Source of the DNA: Dichetophora obliterata
Lineage: Eukaryota; Arthropoda; Insecta; Diptera; Sciomyzidae
Length of the DNA stretch: 64,000 nucleotides
Assembly: GCA_963920525.1 (NCBI GenBank)
Contig: OY986436.1
Span: 89,658,470 to 89,722,469, forward strand
Reading direction: 5' to 3'
This document shows, one piece after another, positions 22,688 to 31,990 of this stretch (the first letter of the stretch is position 1; each line of letters opens with the position of its first letter). A program made the translations under genes and the position numbers. The notes under the pieces were generated by a model. The model was not told the origin of the DNA. It was given only the letters and a program-made list of their open reading frames with translations, and ran no database searches.

Positions 22688-24354
22688 TTACTTACTTACT
22701 TAGTTGGCGCTACAACCGTATGTCGGTCTTGGCCTCATCTAAGAATTTGCGCCAGCCATTTCTGTCTTTCGCTTGCTGGCGCCAGTTGGAAATTCCAAGC
22801 TTCGTCAGGTTGTCCTCTACTTGGTCTTTCCAACGAAGATGCGGTCGTCCTCTTCTGCGTTGACCGCCGCTGGGTACCGAATCGAATGTTTTCTTCACTG
22901 GAGCATCATCTTTCATGCGCTGAACATGACCAAGCCAGCGAAGCCGCTCGATTTTAATGCGCTTGACTATGTCGATGTCAGCGTACAGCTCATACAGTTC
23001 ATCATTCCACCGTATTCGGTACTCGCCATTGACGCAGATTGGTCCGTAGATCTTACGAAGAATCTTTCTCTCGAATGCTCCTAAAGTCTTTTCATCTAAA
23101 CTGCTCAGCGTCCAGGTTTGTGATGCGTAAAGTAGGACGGGCATGATGAGCGATTTATAGAGCGTGATTTTCGTTCGTCGAGAGAGGGCTCTGCTTCTTA
23201 ATTGCCTACTGAGCCCAAAGTAACACCTGTTGGCAAGAGTTATTCTTCGTTTGATCTCAATGCTGATGTCGTTGGTTGAATTAATGCTGGATCCCAGATA
23301 GACGAAGTTCTTCACAACCTCGAAGGAGGTATTGTCAACGGTAACGTGGGTTCCAAGACGCTGGGACTGTTTGTTTGTTGACACTAAGTATTTCGTCTTA
23401 TCTGCATTCACTGCCAGACCCATTCGACTTGACTCTCTTTCTAATCTGGAAAATGCTGCACTGACTTCGCGCGTATTATGGCCAATGATATCGATGTCAT
23501 CAGCATACGCAAGCAGCATAACACTCTTGTAGAATATTGTGCCACTACGTCTCAGATCAGCAGCTCGGATGATCTTTTCCATCATTAGGTTGAAAAAGTC
23601 GCACGATAAGGAATCACCTTGTCTGAAACCTCGTTTGGTAATAAATGGTGGGGAGAGGTCCTTCCCGATTTTAACTGCGCTGCTGGTGTTGCTCAGTGTC
23701 ATCCTGCAAAGTCGTATTAGTTTTGCAGGAATACCAAATTCAGACATGGTGGAGTACAGGTGCTTCCTTATTGGGCTGTCGAAGGCGGCTTTGTAGTCGA
23801 CAAAAAGATGGTGGGTGTCGACTTGTTTTTCTTGAGTCTTCTCCAAGATTTGTCGTAGTGTGAAAATCTGGTCGATGGTGGACTTTCCAGGTCTGAAGCC
23901 ACACTGATAAGGTCCGATCAGTTCGTTTACAATAATGGGCTTCAATCTTTCACATAAAACGCTCGACAGGACCTTATATGCGATATTAAGAAGGCTTATC
24001 CCACGGTAATTGACACAGATAGTGGGATCGCCTTTCTTGTGGATTGGGCAGAGCACACTGAGATTCCAATCGTTCGGAATGCATTCTTCCGACCATATTC
24101 TGCATAGAAGCTCGTGAATGCATTTAAGTAGAGCTTCGCCTCCGTTCTTAAACAACTCAGCAGGTAAGCCATCAGCTCCCGTGGCTTTGTTATTTTTAAG
24201 CCGAGCTATAGCTGTCAGAACTTCATCATAGTCGGGCAGCGGAACCTCAACGCTGTCATCCAAAATTGGGGTTTCCGGAATATCATCTCTATTGGCGGGA
24301 TTGTTGTCAGCGTCGCCATTTAGAAGCTTAGAGAAGTGTTCCCCCCATAACGTC
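22688..24354 (-). mobile_element. 5'-truncated RTE-type LINE with 13-bp target duplication
   Basis: GTTTATTGCAATC is present at 22675-22687 and again at 24355-24367, flanking the insert exactly. On the element strand the 3' end is a TAAG microsatellite (plus strand TTACTTACTTACTT from 22688), typical of RTE-clade tails, not poly-A. The endonuclease half is missing because of 5' truncation. The insertion split the TAA-flanked MITE. Confidence 0.85.
22710..24353 (-). CDS. RTE-type reverse transcriptase, open but N-terminally truncated
   Basis: A 517-codon stretch from 24263 (open further to the truncation point at about 24353) with no stop or frameshift. Motifs in order: GADGLPAELFKNG, CVNYRGISLLNIAYKVLS, PGKSTIDQIFTLRQ, FVDYKAAFDS (first Asp), RGFRQGDSLSCDFFN, LLAYADDIDIIG (catalytic YADD), then the C-terminal LRWLGHVQRM and RPHLRWKDQVEDNL. 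It lacks the endonuclease present in the related copy at 54855-55274. No promoter is seen, so expression is unlikely. Confidence 0.85.
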   Translation of the reverse strand, partial: TLWGEHFSKLLNGDADNNPANRDDIPETPILDDSVEVPLPDYDEVLTAIARLKNNKATGADGLPAELFKNGGEALLKCIHELLCRIWSEECIPNDWNLSVLCPIHKKGDPTICVNYRGISLLNIAYKVLSSVLCERLKPIIVNELIGPYQCGFRPGKSTIDQIFTLRQILEKTQEKQVDTHHLFVDYKAAFDSPIRKHLYSTMSEFGIPAKLIRLCRMTLSNTSSAVKIGKDLSPPFITKRGFRQGDSLSCDFFNLMMEKIIRAADLRRSGTIFYKSVMLLAYADDIDIIGHNTREVSAAFSRLERESSRMGLAVNADKTKYLVSTNKQSQRLGTHVTVDNTSFEVVKNFVYLGSSINSTNDISIEIKRRITLANRCYFGLSRQLRSRALSRRTKITLYKSLIMPVLLYASQTWTLSSLDEKTLGAFERKILRKIYGPICVNGEYRIRWNDELYELYADIDIVKRIKIERLRWLGHVQRMKDDAPVKKTFDSVPSGGQRRRGRPHLRWKDQVEDNLTKLGISNWRQQAKDRNGWRKFLDEAKTDIRL

Positions 24355-24673
24355 GTTTATTGCAATCAGTTGTATAAAAAAGTATTGTTTGAAACAATAA
24401 GTGAAAGAACGCAATGCTCAATTGACATTAGACCACATTTCGTTACTTCTATTATAATTGCACCTTAACTTATTTTCGCGACTCATTCCTGTTATTACAA
24501 ATTTATAGTTGATATTTTTAGTTGATATACAAATAGGCGAATTTTTTCAACGACTTAAAGACGATCTAGCTCAAGTCATTTTGGTCAAATTAAGTATTTG
24601 TCAGAACTTGAGCTAGCTTTTCATTGATTTTTGACACTAGCTGCAGCCAGCTCGAGCCTATTATGTTTGAGCC

Positions 24674-26167
24674 TTAAGTGGAAAGTAGTGTAGCGTAAAT
24701 GCGTTGTAACTAATCAGTAAATATTTAAAACAAGAAATAGAAGCCATAAATAAAATGGATGCAAAGTCATCAACAAGAGGAGTCCGAATTTTTCATTTTT
24801 GCCTAGTATCACAATCACAGCGAGAGTAACTTTCCATTCCATAAATTCATACATTTTTCATATTTTTTAAAAGTTCATATTTTTTGTATAAATTCTAATA
24901 GCATTTCTATACTTCATAAGAGACTGTGCAAAAGCTAAGTGAATTTAGTTTTAATGGAAGTTTTAGGCAAAAGCCATTCGAATTAAGGCCTATTTTAGAA
25001 GATGTTTGCTAATTAATGAATTTTACATCATCAGTTTAAATAAAAAACAATGTTTTTGTATCATATAGTTTTTATATATAAAGATGGCGCTGAGGTTGGT
25101 GTGCTTAAAAAAAGGTAAAAATCGGGCCACGTCAAAGCACGGCTCCAGATCGTCTGAAAAAAACAAAGTGCATTCAAAAGTAGACCCTTGAATAAACTGA
25201 ATTTACCAAAATATAATGGAAATATAAAAAATTAAGAAAATTATGAAGAGTAAAAAAGAAAATCAAAAAACCATATTGTAAAAACTAGAAAAATTTTCCA
25301 AAGATGCTTATTTTGGTAAATGCGGTGTATAACTACATTTAAATAATTAAAAAAAAATATTAAAATCGATCGATTAGTTTGTTTGCAGGAGTGTGGCCCA
25401 TTTTGAAAAAGAATGTTTAGAGAAAAACGAGTTTAAAGTCACTCTGGTTAATTAAAGTTGCTATGGCACACCGAGTTTGAAGCGCTGTAGAATCTGTATT
25501 ATAAGTGGGATTAATTTTAAATTTTCTTTTTACATATTCTTGAATAGTGTAAAACAATAATCAATTTAAAAAAATTAAATTTTCAAAAAATTGTTTGCCT
25601 AAAACCTTCTTTAACTGTGAATACAGTTGTAACTAAAGAAGTAAGCATCCAATCCATGATTTAAACATCTCGGTCGTTCCATTCGTATGAAAAAAGCTAA
25701 ATACTTAGGAATACTTGAATTTATCTTTAATCTGGGAAGAGAATCTCTTATTTAGGATTAACATTTTTTTAATTTATCTAATCAAATAATGTTCAAAAAT
25801 ATATATTTTACCTTTAGTCCTCGAATATCCCAAAAGATCTCGAAAATTTTTTTTTTAAATTTTTGTTCATTGTTCAGACTAAAATAAATCTTAAGAACAT
25901 AGCAAATATTTGGAGCTGTTCTAAAATGATAAGGAAAAGTTGTTGTTCTTTTGCACAATACTGTATGTTCGTACTTGAAGAGCTTGAACAAAACCGAATT
26001 TTTGCTATTAACTTCTTAAATATTAAGAAAGTTATAAGTTTATACTTAGTTTAAATGTTTTGATGTTATGCGACAATAGAATTCGATTATAAACATTGCT
26101 TAGAACCAAGTAGTCTTTGGTTGTATGAAGATTTTTGTTTGTTTTTGTCTTCATAAAACGACAATTG
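24674..26167. other. No gene recognised
   Basis: AT-rich DNA. A short block near 24775 (AGAGGAGTCCGAATTTTTC) resembles one near 20273 (AGAGGAGTCAGAATTTTTC), both followed by a TTGCCT motif, so an old repeat is present on both sides of the nested region. Otherwise nothing supported. Confidence 0.45.
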
Positions 26168-26756
26168 CGCCTTTTCTGCCAGATCTGTTATTCTGTTATG
26201 AATTTTCTGCTAAAAATCATAAAGTATGGAGACCATAAAAGATTTGTTTAAATTGGTATTCTGCCTTTCAAACTTTTATGGTACCCTGTTATCAATCTTC
26301 GAAAACAAAAATCTATAACAATTTCGGTAACATCTGTTATGAAACAGCTGATTACTGTCAATAAATAAAAAAATAAATTAACGCAAGTTGAAGGAGTTAT
26401 CGCTATTAGCATGTAAATTGCAAATATTTTTACAAAACTAGCGTTAAAGAAGTGCCGTGCATTAGGATTAAAAACTAGCATTGCCGATTTGTTCAAATTG
26501 CTTGATTTACAATAAAACAATGTCAGACTGAGAGGACGACCCAGAGCAGAAGCTCAAGTTTCAATAAAATTCGTGACTGACGTAGTTATGTTGAAGGTGG
26601 AAGCGGAAGAGACAGAGATAACCGCGTAGGTTACAAAAATGAAGAACAACGTGGAGACGAGTCGGCAATCGTCGTGGCGGCGATAGTGATAGCTCATCCT
26701 ACCAACGACAAGATGTTGAATGCAAGAGGGAGCGAACTATTAACTTTGATGGCGGC

Positions 26757-28158
26757 CAAGGTTGCCAGCCAAAATTCGGAACAATTCCCACGAAATTTAC
26801 CTTTTTCCCAAAGTAACATAAGGGGTATTCACGATTCAGTGCACTTGCCTGTGCAGTTGAGGACTTGTGCAGTTGTGCAGTTAGGTCTTCGTGAACACAC
26901 CACCATCACCTTTTCAAAGCTGTCAACATTTTCAATGCGCACAAGTGCACAACTGCTCAAGTCCTCAAGTTGAAGATAATAGTAGAAAAGCACTTGTGCA
27001 GATTTTTGACGTACGTACATTTTGTTTTTGTAAAGTGCACAAGTCCTCAAGTCCTCAACTGCACAGCCAAGTGCACTGAATCGTGAATACCCCTATAAAT
27101 TAAATGCCACCAAAATTCCCATGCTAAAGGTAAACAAAAAAAAATTCCCACAGCAATTAAGAAATAAAAAAAAATCACACGATCATTAAAAATTACCCCA
27201 AAAATCCAAAACTGCATTTAAAAATCCCACAAAAAATCCTATACGTATTAAAAAATACCACGAAAAATCAATCATTTGTGCTTTGTGACTTCATATATAA
27301 ATATTTTTAATTCATTAAAAACGTTTTAGAATAATATTTGTTTTGTTTTTGTGTTCGTATATATCAGGGATGGAAAACGTGCGAACATATTGTTAACACT
27401 TCTTTTACACTAACTATTTACAACTAAAAAAACTAAAGAAATATTAGTCGTATTCAATGAACGCCGTATTTGTGATGTTAATAGCGTAAGAGCGATATTT
27501 TTACAGAAGCTCATTTTGAGACTTGCGCAGCTTACGACACAAAATCGTTGTGTAAACAGAGTATATAATGCGTATAATGGCAACTGTAATTTAATTTTGA
27601 TTTTAAAAGAAATGGCTGACCAATGGACTCGATAAGTAAGCTTGCAAATATTGTCTTTTATTATTTTGGTAGTATTTATATATTTCACTTTTTTTTAATT
27701 TTAAAATAATTTTTGTAAGCTTAACACTTGCATGCAGAAATATAGACTTTTCAGAAAAGGTCTGATTTTTACAGTCAGAATTTCGTGCAGAAAAGAATGC
27801 GCTATTTGTATGCAATTTTGTGTTCTTAAAACAAATATGCAATTTAATCGTTTATACTAAGGGTAAGTTCGAAGAAATGTACAGCGTAAACTTATAGCAT
27901 TACTCTTCTACTCTTCTGTATATATACGTCGATCATCGAATACTCTGATTAAGATTTTGCTTAATAAAAGTGGAAAAAAAGTTTAAGAAAAAATTCCCAA
28001 ATTCCCATGAAATTAAAAAATACCACGCTGAATTTCCACGCACATTAAAAAATACCACGCTGAATTAAAAAATACCATGGGAATTTTAAAAAAAAAATTC
28101 CCAAGATCAATTAAAAATTACCACGAATGGGATTTTTCGCACAATACTGGCAACCTTG
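26757..28158. mobile_element. hAT-like non-autonomous element, 1.4 kb
   Basis: Perfect 12-bp terminal inverted repeat CAAGGTTGCCAG at 26757-26768 and inverted at 28147-28158. The flanks are ATGGCGGC (26749-26756) and ATGGAGGC (28159-28166), an 8-bp duplication with one mismatch. Both halves contain runs of AAATTCCCAC / AAAATACCACG (about 27110-27265 and 27990-28135), likely subterminal transposase-binding arrays. No transposase. A MITE sits inside near the left end. Confidence 0.8.
26821..27094. mobile_element. MITE, AGGGGTATTCACGATT family copy 1
   Basis: Nearly perfect ~45-bp inverted ends, AGGGGTATTCACGATTCAG at the left and its complement at the right, with TGCACTTG and TGTGCAGTTGAGGAC continuing inward. 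ATA flanks both sides (26818-26820, 27095-27097). Internal CTCAAGTCCTCAA repeats. Related copies: 46675-46924 and an end fragment at 49463-49495. Confidence 0.8.
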
Positions 28159-28499
28159 ATGGAGGCGATGCATGGAGGAACCTCATACTATCGACAGGAT
28201 AATGGACGCAACAATAAACGTAGTAACACACAATAAAATTTAAATTTTAATAAAAGGCAGAAAAATGTATCTATTATTCTGTTGTGTTTCATAACAGATT
28301 TTGTCATGTAGAATACCAATTCAAGAGTTTGTAAAAGATTTTTTGACATTTCGAAAAATCTTTTGTGATTTATAACAGATTTCATAAAGATTGTACTGAA
28401 CACGAATTTTGATCTCATAACAGATTTTTGACAGCTCAAAAATGTGTATGGGAAATCATAACAGAATTTTTTTCATAAAAGATTCTGCAGAATAAGCCC

Positions 28500-30351
28500 A
28501 AATGTTTTGATTCTTAACTTGAACTTATCGACAAACTTGAATTACATTCAAAATATCAAAAAAAAAAGGGTCAAAAATTATATTCTAACTATTAGTGTTT
28601 TATCTATTTTACGATTAATCTTAGATGAATATTTAAAAATGATCTCACAGATGTGTGCTTAATACTAATTTTTTCAGTGAAACTTCTTCTGGCTCTTTCT
28701 ACAACTAATAATACATTAACACTACATAAAACCAACACATCTGTGATTAATCAGAAATTTCCCTTCTCTAACTCCTTCCCTTTTCGGACCTTTAAAGTTG
28801 GCTGGTAATAAATTCATGTGTGTTAGTAGAATTGATTGTTTGGTATTCAATTATATAATAAAAATTGATCTGCAAATAGAGATATTTTTAAAAAAGTTTT
28901 ACATGTAAAATCTTAATAAAATGCCAAAAATAAGTTGTGTATTTTAGATAAGCCATAGACTAAGCTACTATGTAGGTTTTCACAACTCGAAAAATACCTC
29001 ATGAATATAATTATTCTAACAATATGACGAAAATTTCTAAATAACATTATAAATGCTGAATCTTTTTGTATGTATGTATACATTTCGTTTACGAAATATC
29101 CTTCGAATTATTGTTTATACATTTTTTAAGTACAATATGGCATACTTAAGCATTATGCAGCCTTTATATATGTATGTATGATAGTTTTAAGTCAATAATG
29201 AGAAAAAACTAATTCTATATAGTATTAACCAAGGTTAACACTTGCAGCTATGAACTAAGCAATTTGTATCACATTATTTGATATTGGAATACGGCCACCC
29301 GGTGACCCGGTAAAAAGGTTCGCACTTGTTAATTTTTGGCTCACCGAACTAGTAATGAAACAAGCTAAATTTATTTACATTAAACATATATTTCCAGTGT
29401 CCAGTTTCCAGCTCCAGTGTTCTAGATATACGTAAACGGAGTCTTGGAGCATTGCTACAAGAAGACAAGTATTTTGACCTTATTCTCAGCTACTAGTTTT
29501 AACTTTATAAACTTCTTAGTGTATATTCTATTTCATATAATGGAGTTTTAAGGTTTCTATGTCACCGAAATATAGCATTAGTGTTACAAAATGTTATTAT
29601 TTAATCTTTTAAAAAATTATAAAACACGAAATCTTAAATACATATTTGATTTTCCATACCTAAAAATCCTTATTTTGATGTACAAATAAAATCCTTATTT
29701 TGCTAATTGGCTGTACAAATTAACGCAGTTAAAAAACTCAGGCATTATACGGGAAATAAAAATAGCAACACCAAACTTTTAAAACTCCTTTCAAGACTGT
29801 TTTAATATTAATGTATAGTATTTGATGGCAATCAACACAAGTAGTTTACTTTATTATGTAATTCTTTTTTAATTATGAACCGGTATTTTGCAAAAATATG
29901 TAGAATTTTTTCATAAAAGTGTACATACATATACACTCATATCAGTGTCATCAGAATAGGTAGGTATACTTTTGTGTGCGTAACTCTGTTCATCTCTAAA
30001 AAACCAAATTTTTTCTTTACATTATATATAATATGACATCTATGAAACTATAATTGTTTGATTTAAGTTTGATTAATTTACATTACTTTGCTGCATTTGT
30101 TTAGACTTTGCTACATTCAAAATTTGTTTCAACTTTTCAATTTTGAGTTTAAAATTTAAGTTCCATAAGTTCACATAGTGAACAAATGGAAAATTTTATA
30201 ACATACTTAATAAAATAATTTCAAAACTAAAACTTAAATAAATTATTTTCTATTAACTGGCGACCAACGTGCAAAAAACCTTCTTCAGTAAAAAAATAAG
30301 TACCTTCATAAAAAGCGAAAAAAGGAAAATGAAAAACAAAAAAGAAAATAA
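28500..30351. other. No gene recognised
   Basis: AT-rich. A somewhat GC-richer block near 29290 (CGGCCACCCGGTGACCCGG) stands out but has no identifiable structure. No ORF with a motif and no clear inverted repeat. Confidence 0.45.
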
Positions 30352-30359
30352 TATTCAGT

Positions 30360-30574
30360 CATGGCAGAATTAGAGAAGGTATATGCATTTTGGAGAGGGA
30401 GACTGCCGCAACTGTCAAAACGAAGTTGACAGCTCATACAAAATCTGAAAACGATGAGAATGCGATAAGAAAGCGAAAATAGGCAAGAATAGCAAAATGC
30501 TTGAGTTTGACAATTCTGGCTATGAGAAAGAGAGTGCAGTCTGAAATGCATATACCTTCTCTAATTCTGCCATG
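30360..30574. mobile_element. Small hAT-like MITE
   Basis: Perfect ~31-bp terminal inverted repeat beginning CATGGCAGAATTAGAGAAGG, at 30360-30390 and 30544-30574. The flanks are TATTCAGT (30352-30359) and TTTTCAGT (30575-30582), an 8-bp duplication with one mismatch. 215 bp, no coding capacity. Confidence 0.8.
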
Positions 30575-30751
30575 TTTTCAGTGCACTTTTTCTTCGACCA
30601 ATGAAAGCGCTTCACCAAACTTTTGCACTGCTGCTTTGGCGCTTAGTGCTCTCACGCGTCAACGAAGAGTGGACAATAAAAAGGTTGAGTAGTTGTCAAA
30701 ATGACGAAGTTCGTAAAAACTTCAAGCGAAGTAAGAATAACAGTCCACCCT

Positions 30752-31231
30752 CATGATACAAAGAACTACAGATAAAGTATTCCCGGTGCAACAAACAAAA
30801 TTTACTGCACACCTCTTCATTGGTGCTCGTCAAATGTGACACTTGATGAATACATTCAAAAGAAAATGTCAAGAAGAGACGAAGATAGCAAAATGAAAAT
30901 GAACAAACGATCAAAATTCTGTCAAGCACATCAAGCAACGTAGCTGCTTTTTTTGTAAATCGGAAAAAAGGGGAAAAACACCCCTACAAGATATGCAATT
31001 TTTTTCACAAACAGTACTAAAAAATATATTTACTTTATTTTGGACATGTGCTTTATTTAACAATATTTATGTCATTTCAGTAAAACAAGTTTTCATAAGA
31101 AAATTTATGCATTTTAAAATCTTTAACCCTATGAATAAATTGTGACTACGTTGCAACCAATGAGCACCTTGCAAGTCACAGCAAAGATGGCGGACATGCG
31201 CAATACTTTATCTGTAGTTCTTTGTATCATG
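30752..31231. mobile_element. MITE inserted in the CAGTC MITE, 9-bp duplication
   Basis: The ends CATGATACAAAGAACTACAG (30752) and complement (to 31231) match over about 30 bp, and a second inverted block, AATGAAGAGGTGTG / AATGAGCACC-like, continues inward. GTCCACCCT is present directly before (30743-30751) and after (31232-31240). A 9-bp duplication fits Mutator- or Merlin-type transposition; an 8-bp reading cannot be excluded. Confidence 0.75.
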
Positions 31232-31300
31232 GTCCACCCTAAAAAAGTGCGCGTGCGTGGTTTAACTGTCAAAATTGGCTCATGCACATACATTTTGTAT

Positions 31301-31569
31301 GATTCGACTCGCGTCGTTTCAACAGCAAGGTCGTGAGATGCGGCCAGTCAGTAACAACTATAATCGTCCATCTTAAATGATGTGACTTTTACTATTAATT
31401 ATTAAGAACAAAAATAATATAACTCAAAAAATTCATACACAAAAATGTGTATTAAATAATATAATCATAAATTTGTGATCAAAAGCTACAATAAGAACTT
31501 CGTGTTCACGGTAGCTTTTTATCGCTGCGAATGCTATTCTGTCGTTTCGCATTTTTTAGGAAGAAGAAG
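31301..31569 (+). mobile_element. 269-bp insertion with ~13-bp target duplication
   Basis: ATACATTTTGTAT (31288-31300) and ATACATTTTGAAT (31570-31582) flank the insert, and the uninterrupted MITE copy at 2267-2677 lacks it. The insert ends in AGGAAGAAGAAG. A long duplication and purine-rich 3' tail suggest a retroposed sequence such as a SINE or LINE tail. I see no clear pol III boxes, so its family is unknown. Confidence 0.5.
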
Positions 31570-31848
31570 ATACATTTTGAATAAAGCCTACCGAAACACG
31601 CACCGGACTACCGCACTATAAATAGAATTTCCAATTTTGACAGTGCGTGCGAAATTAATACATTTTTACACAATACTTAATTTCTTTAAGATTTTTAAAC
31701 CATTTCAGTTCAACAACGAAAACCTGATTGAATTGGTTCGAGAACAGCCGTTTTTTGCACAGCGCACATGTTTAGGTTAAGCGTAAAATAAAATTGCGTG
31801 CCGCTTGAGAACGCACCGCAACGCGCACTTGTTTAGGGTGTATTGTAA

Positions 31849-31990
31849 TGCTTTTCACAGTTTTAATACGCTGATCTGCTATTTGTTACAATATTTGTAC
31901 GCCAATTTATGAAAGCGTATTTTGCTTTGTTGTTGTTTTGAATGTAAGTGAAAATACGCAAACATGCGTAAATTAAAGTAGCCCTGGGAC
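31849..31990. mobile_element. Partial GGCTATTCACAG-family MITE
   Basis: GCTTTTCACAGTTTTAATACGC, then TGCTATTTGTTACAATATTTGTACGCCAATTTA-like sequence and GTATTTTGCTTTGTTGTTG, match the inverted right half of the MITE at 20588-20908. The copy ends abruptly near 31990. It abuts the TAA duplication of the previous MITE. Confidence 0.6.

Larger units (their letters stand above)
21634..24465. mobile_element. TAA-flanked MITE interrupted by the RTE LINE
   Basis: The left AGGTCGAATTATAATAG (from 21634) and the right complement AGGTGCAATTATAATAG (to 24465) are inverted ends. TAA flanks both sides (21631-21633, 24466-24468). GTAATGTAAAGTA..CG motifs recur subterminally (21652 and 22612). Without the 1.68-kb LINE the element would be about 1.15 kb. 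The TWA duplication suggests PIF/Harbinger mobilisation. Confidence 0.7.
21432..24673. mobile_element. Outer TIR element of a three-level nest
   Basis: The left end GCCCAAGCATAATAGGCTC (about 21433) followed by GCTGGCTGTAGCTA matches the reverse complement of the right end (GGCTCAAACATAATAGGCTC ... GCTGGCTGCAGCTA, to 24673). The matching region is about 50 bp with scattered differences. TAA (left) and TTA (right) lie next to the ends but are not identical. It encloses the TAA-flanked MITE and the RTE LINE. Confidence 0.6.
26521..28222 (+). pseudogene. RGG/Asn-rich coding remnant, split by a hAT-like element
   Basis: 26521-26756 reads in shifting frames as Arg/Gly/Ser/Asp-rich peptide (EGGSGRDRDNRVGYKNEEQR, then NRRGGDSDSSSYQRQD). 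After the 26757-28158 insertion the sequence continues at 28167 with GGTSYYRQDNGRNNKRSNTQ and a stop at 28220-28222, followed by AATTTAAATTTTAATAAAA. The composition resembles an RNA-binding protein with an RGG tail. At least one frameshift and one stop are present. The parent gene is not identified; a processed pseudogene or a transposon-captured fragment are both possible. Confidence 0.4.
26168..28499. mobile_element. TIR element enclosing a captured-looking coding remnant
   Basis: Left GCCTTTTCTGCCAGATCTGTTAT and the complement of the right end GGGCTTATTCTGCAGAATCTTTTAT align imperfectly, and both subterminal regions contain repeated TCTGTTATGA and AATTGGTATTCT blocks in opposite orientation (26190-26345 and 28270-28470). 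Target duplication was not resolved. Between the ends lie an RGG-like coding remnant, a hAT-like element and a MITE. Confidence 0.5.
30741..31845. mobile_element. MITE, CAGTC/GCACCC family copy 2, twice interrupted
   Basis: It starts CAGTCCACCCT at 30741 and ends GGGTGTATTG at 31845, with TAA on both sides (30738-30740, 31846-31848). The interior matches the copy at 2267-2677 once two insertions are removed: 30752-31231 (a MITE that duplicated GTCCACCCT) and 31301-31569 (an insert that duplicated ATACATTTTG-T/A-AT). The same TAA class occurs at both copies. Confidence 0.8.

Noticed and set aside
22773..23796. Plus-strand ORFs of 66-103 codons
   Set aside because: Shadow frames opposite the intact RTE reverse transcriptase.
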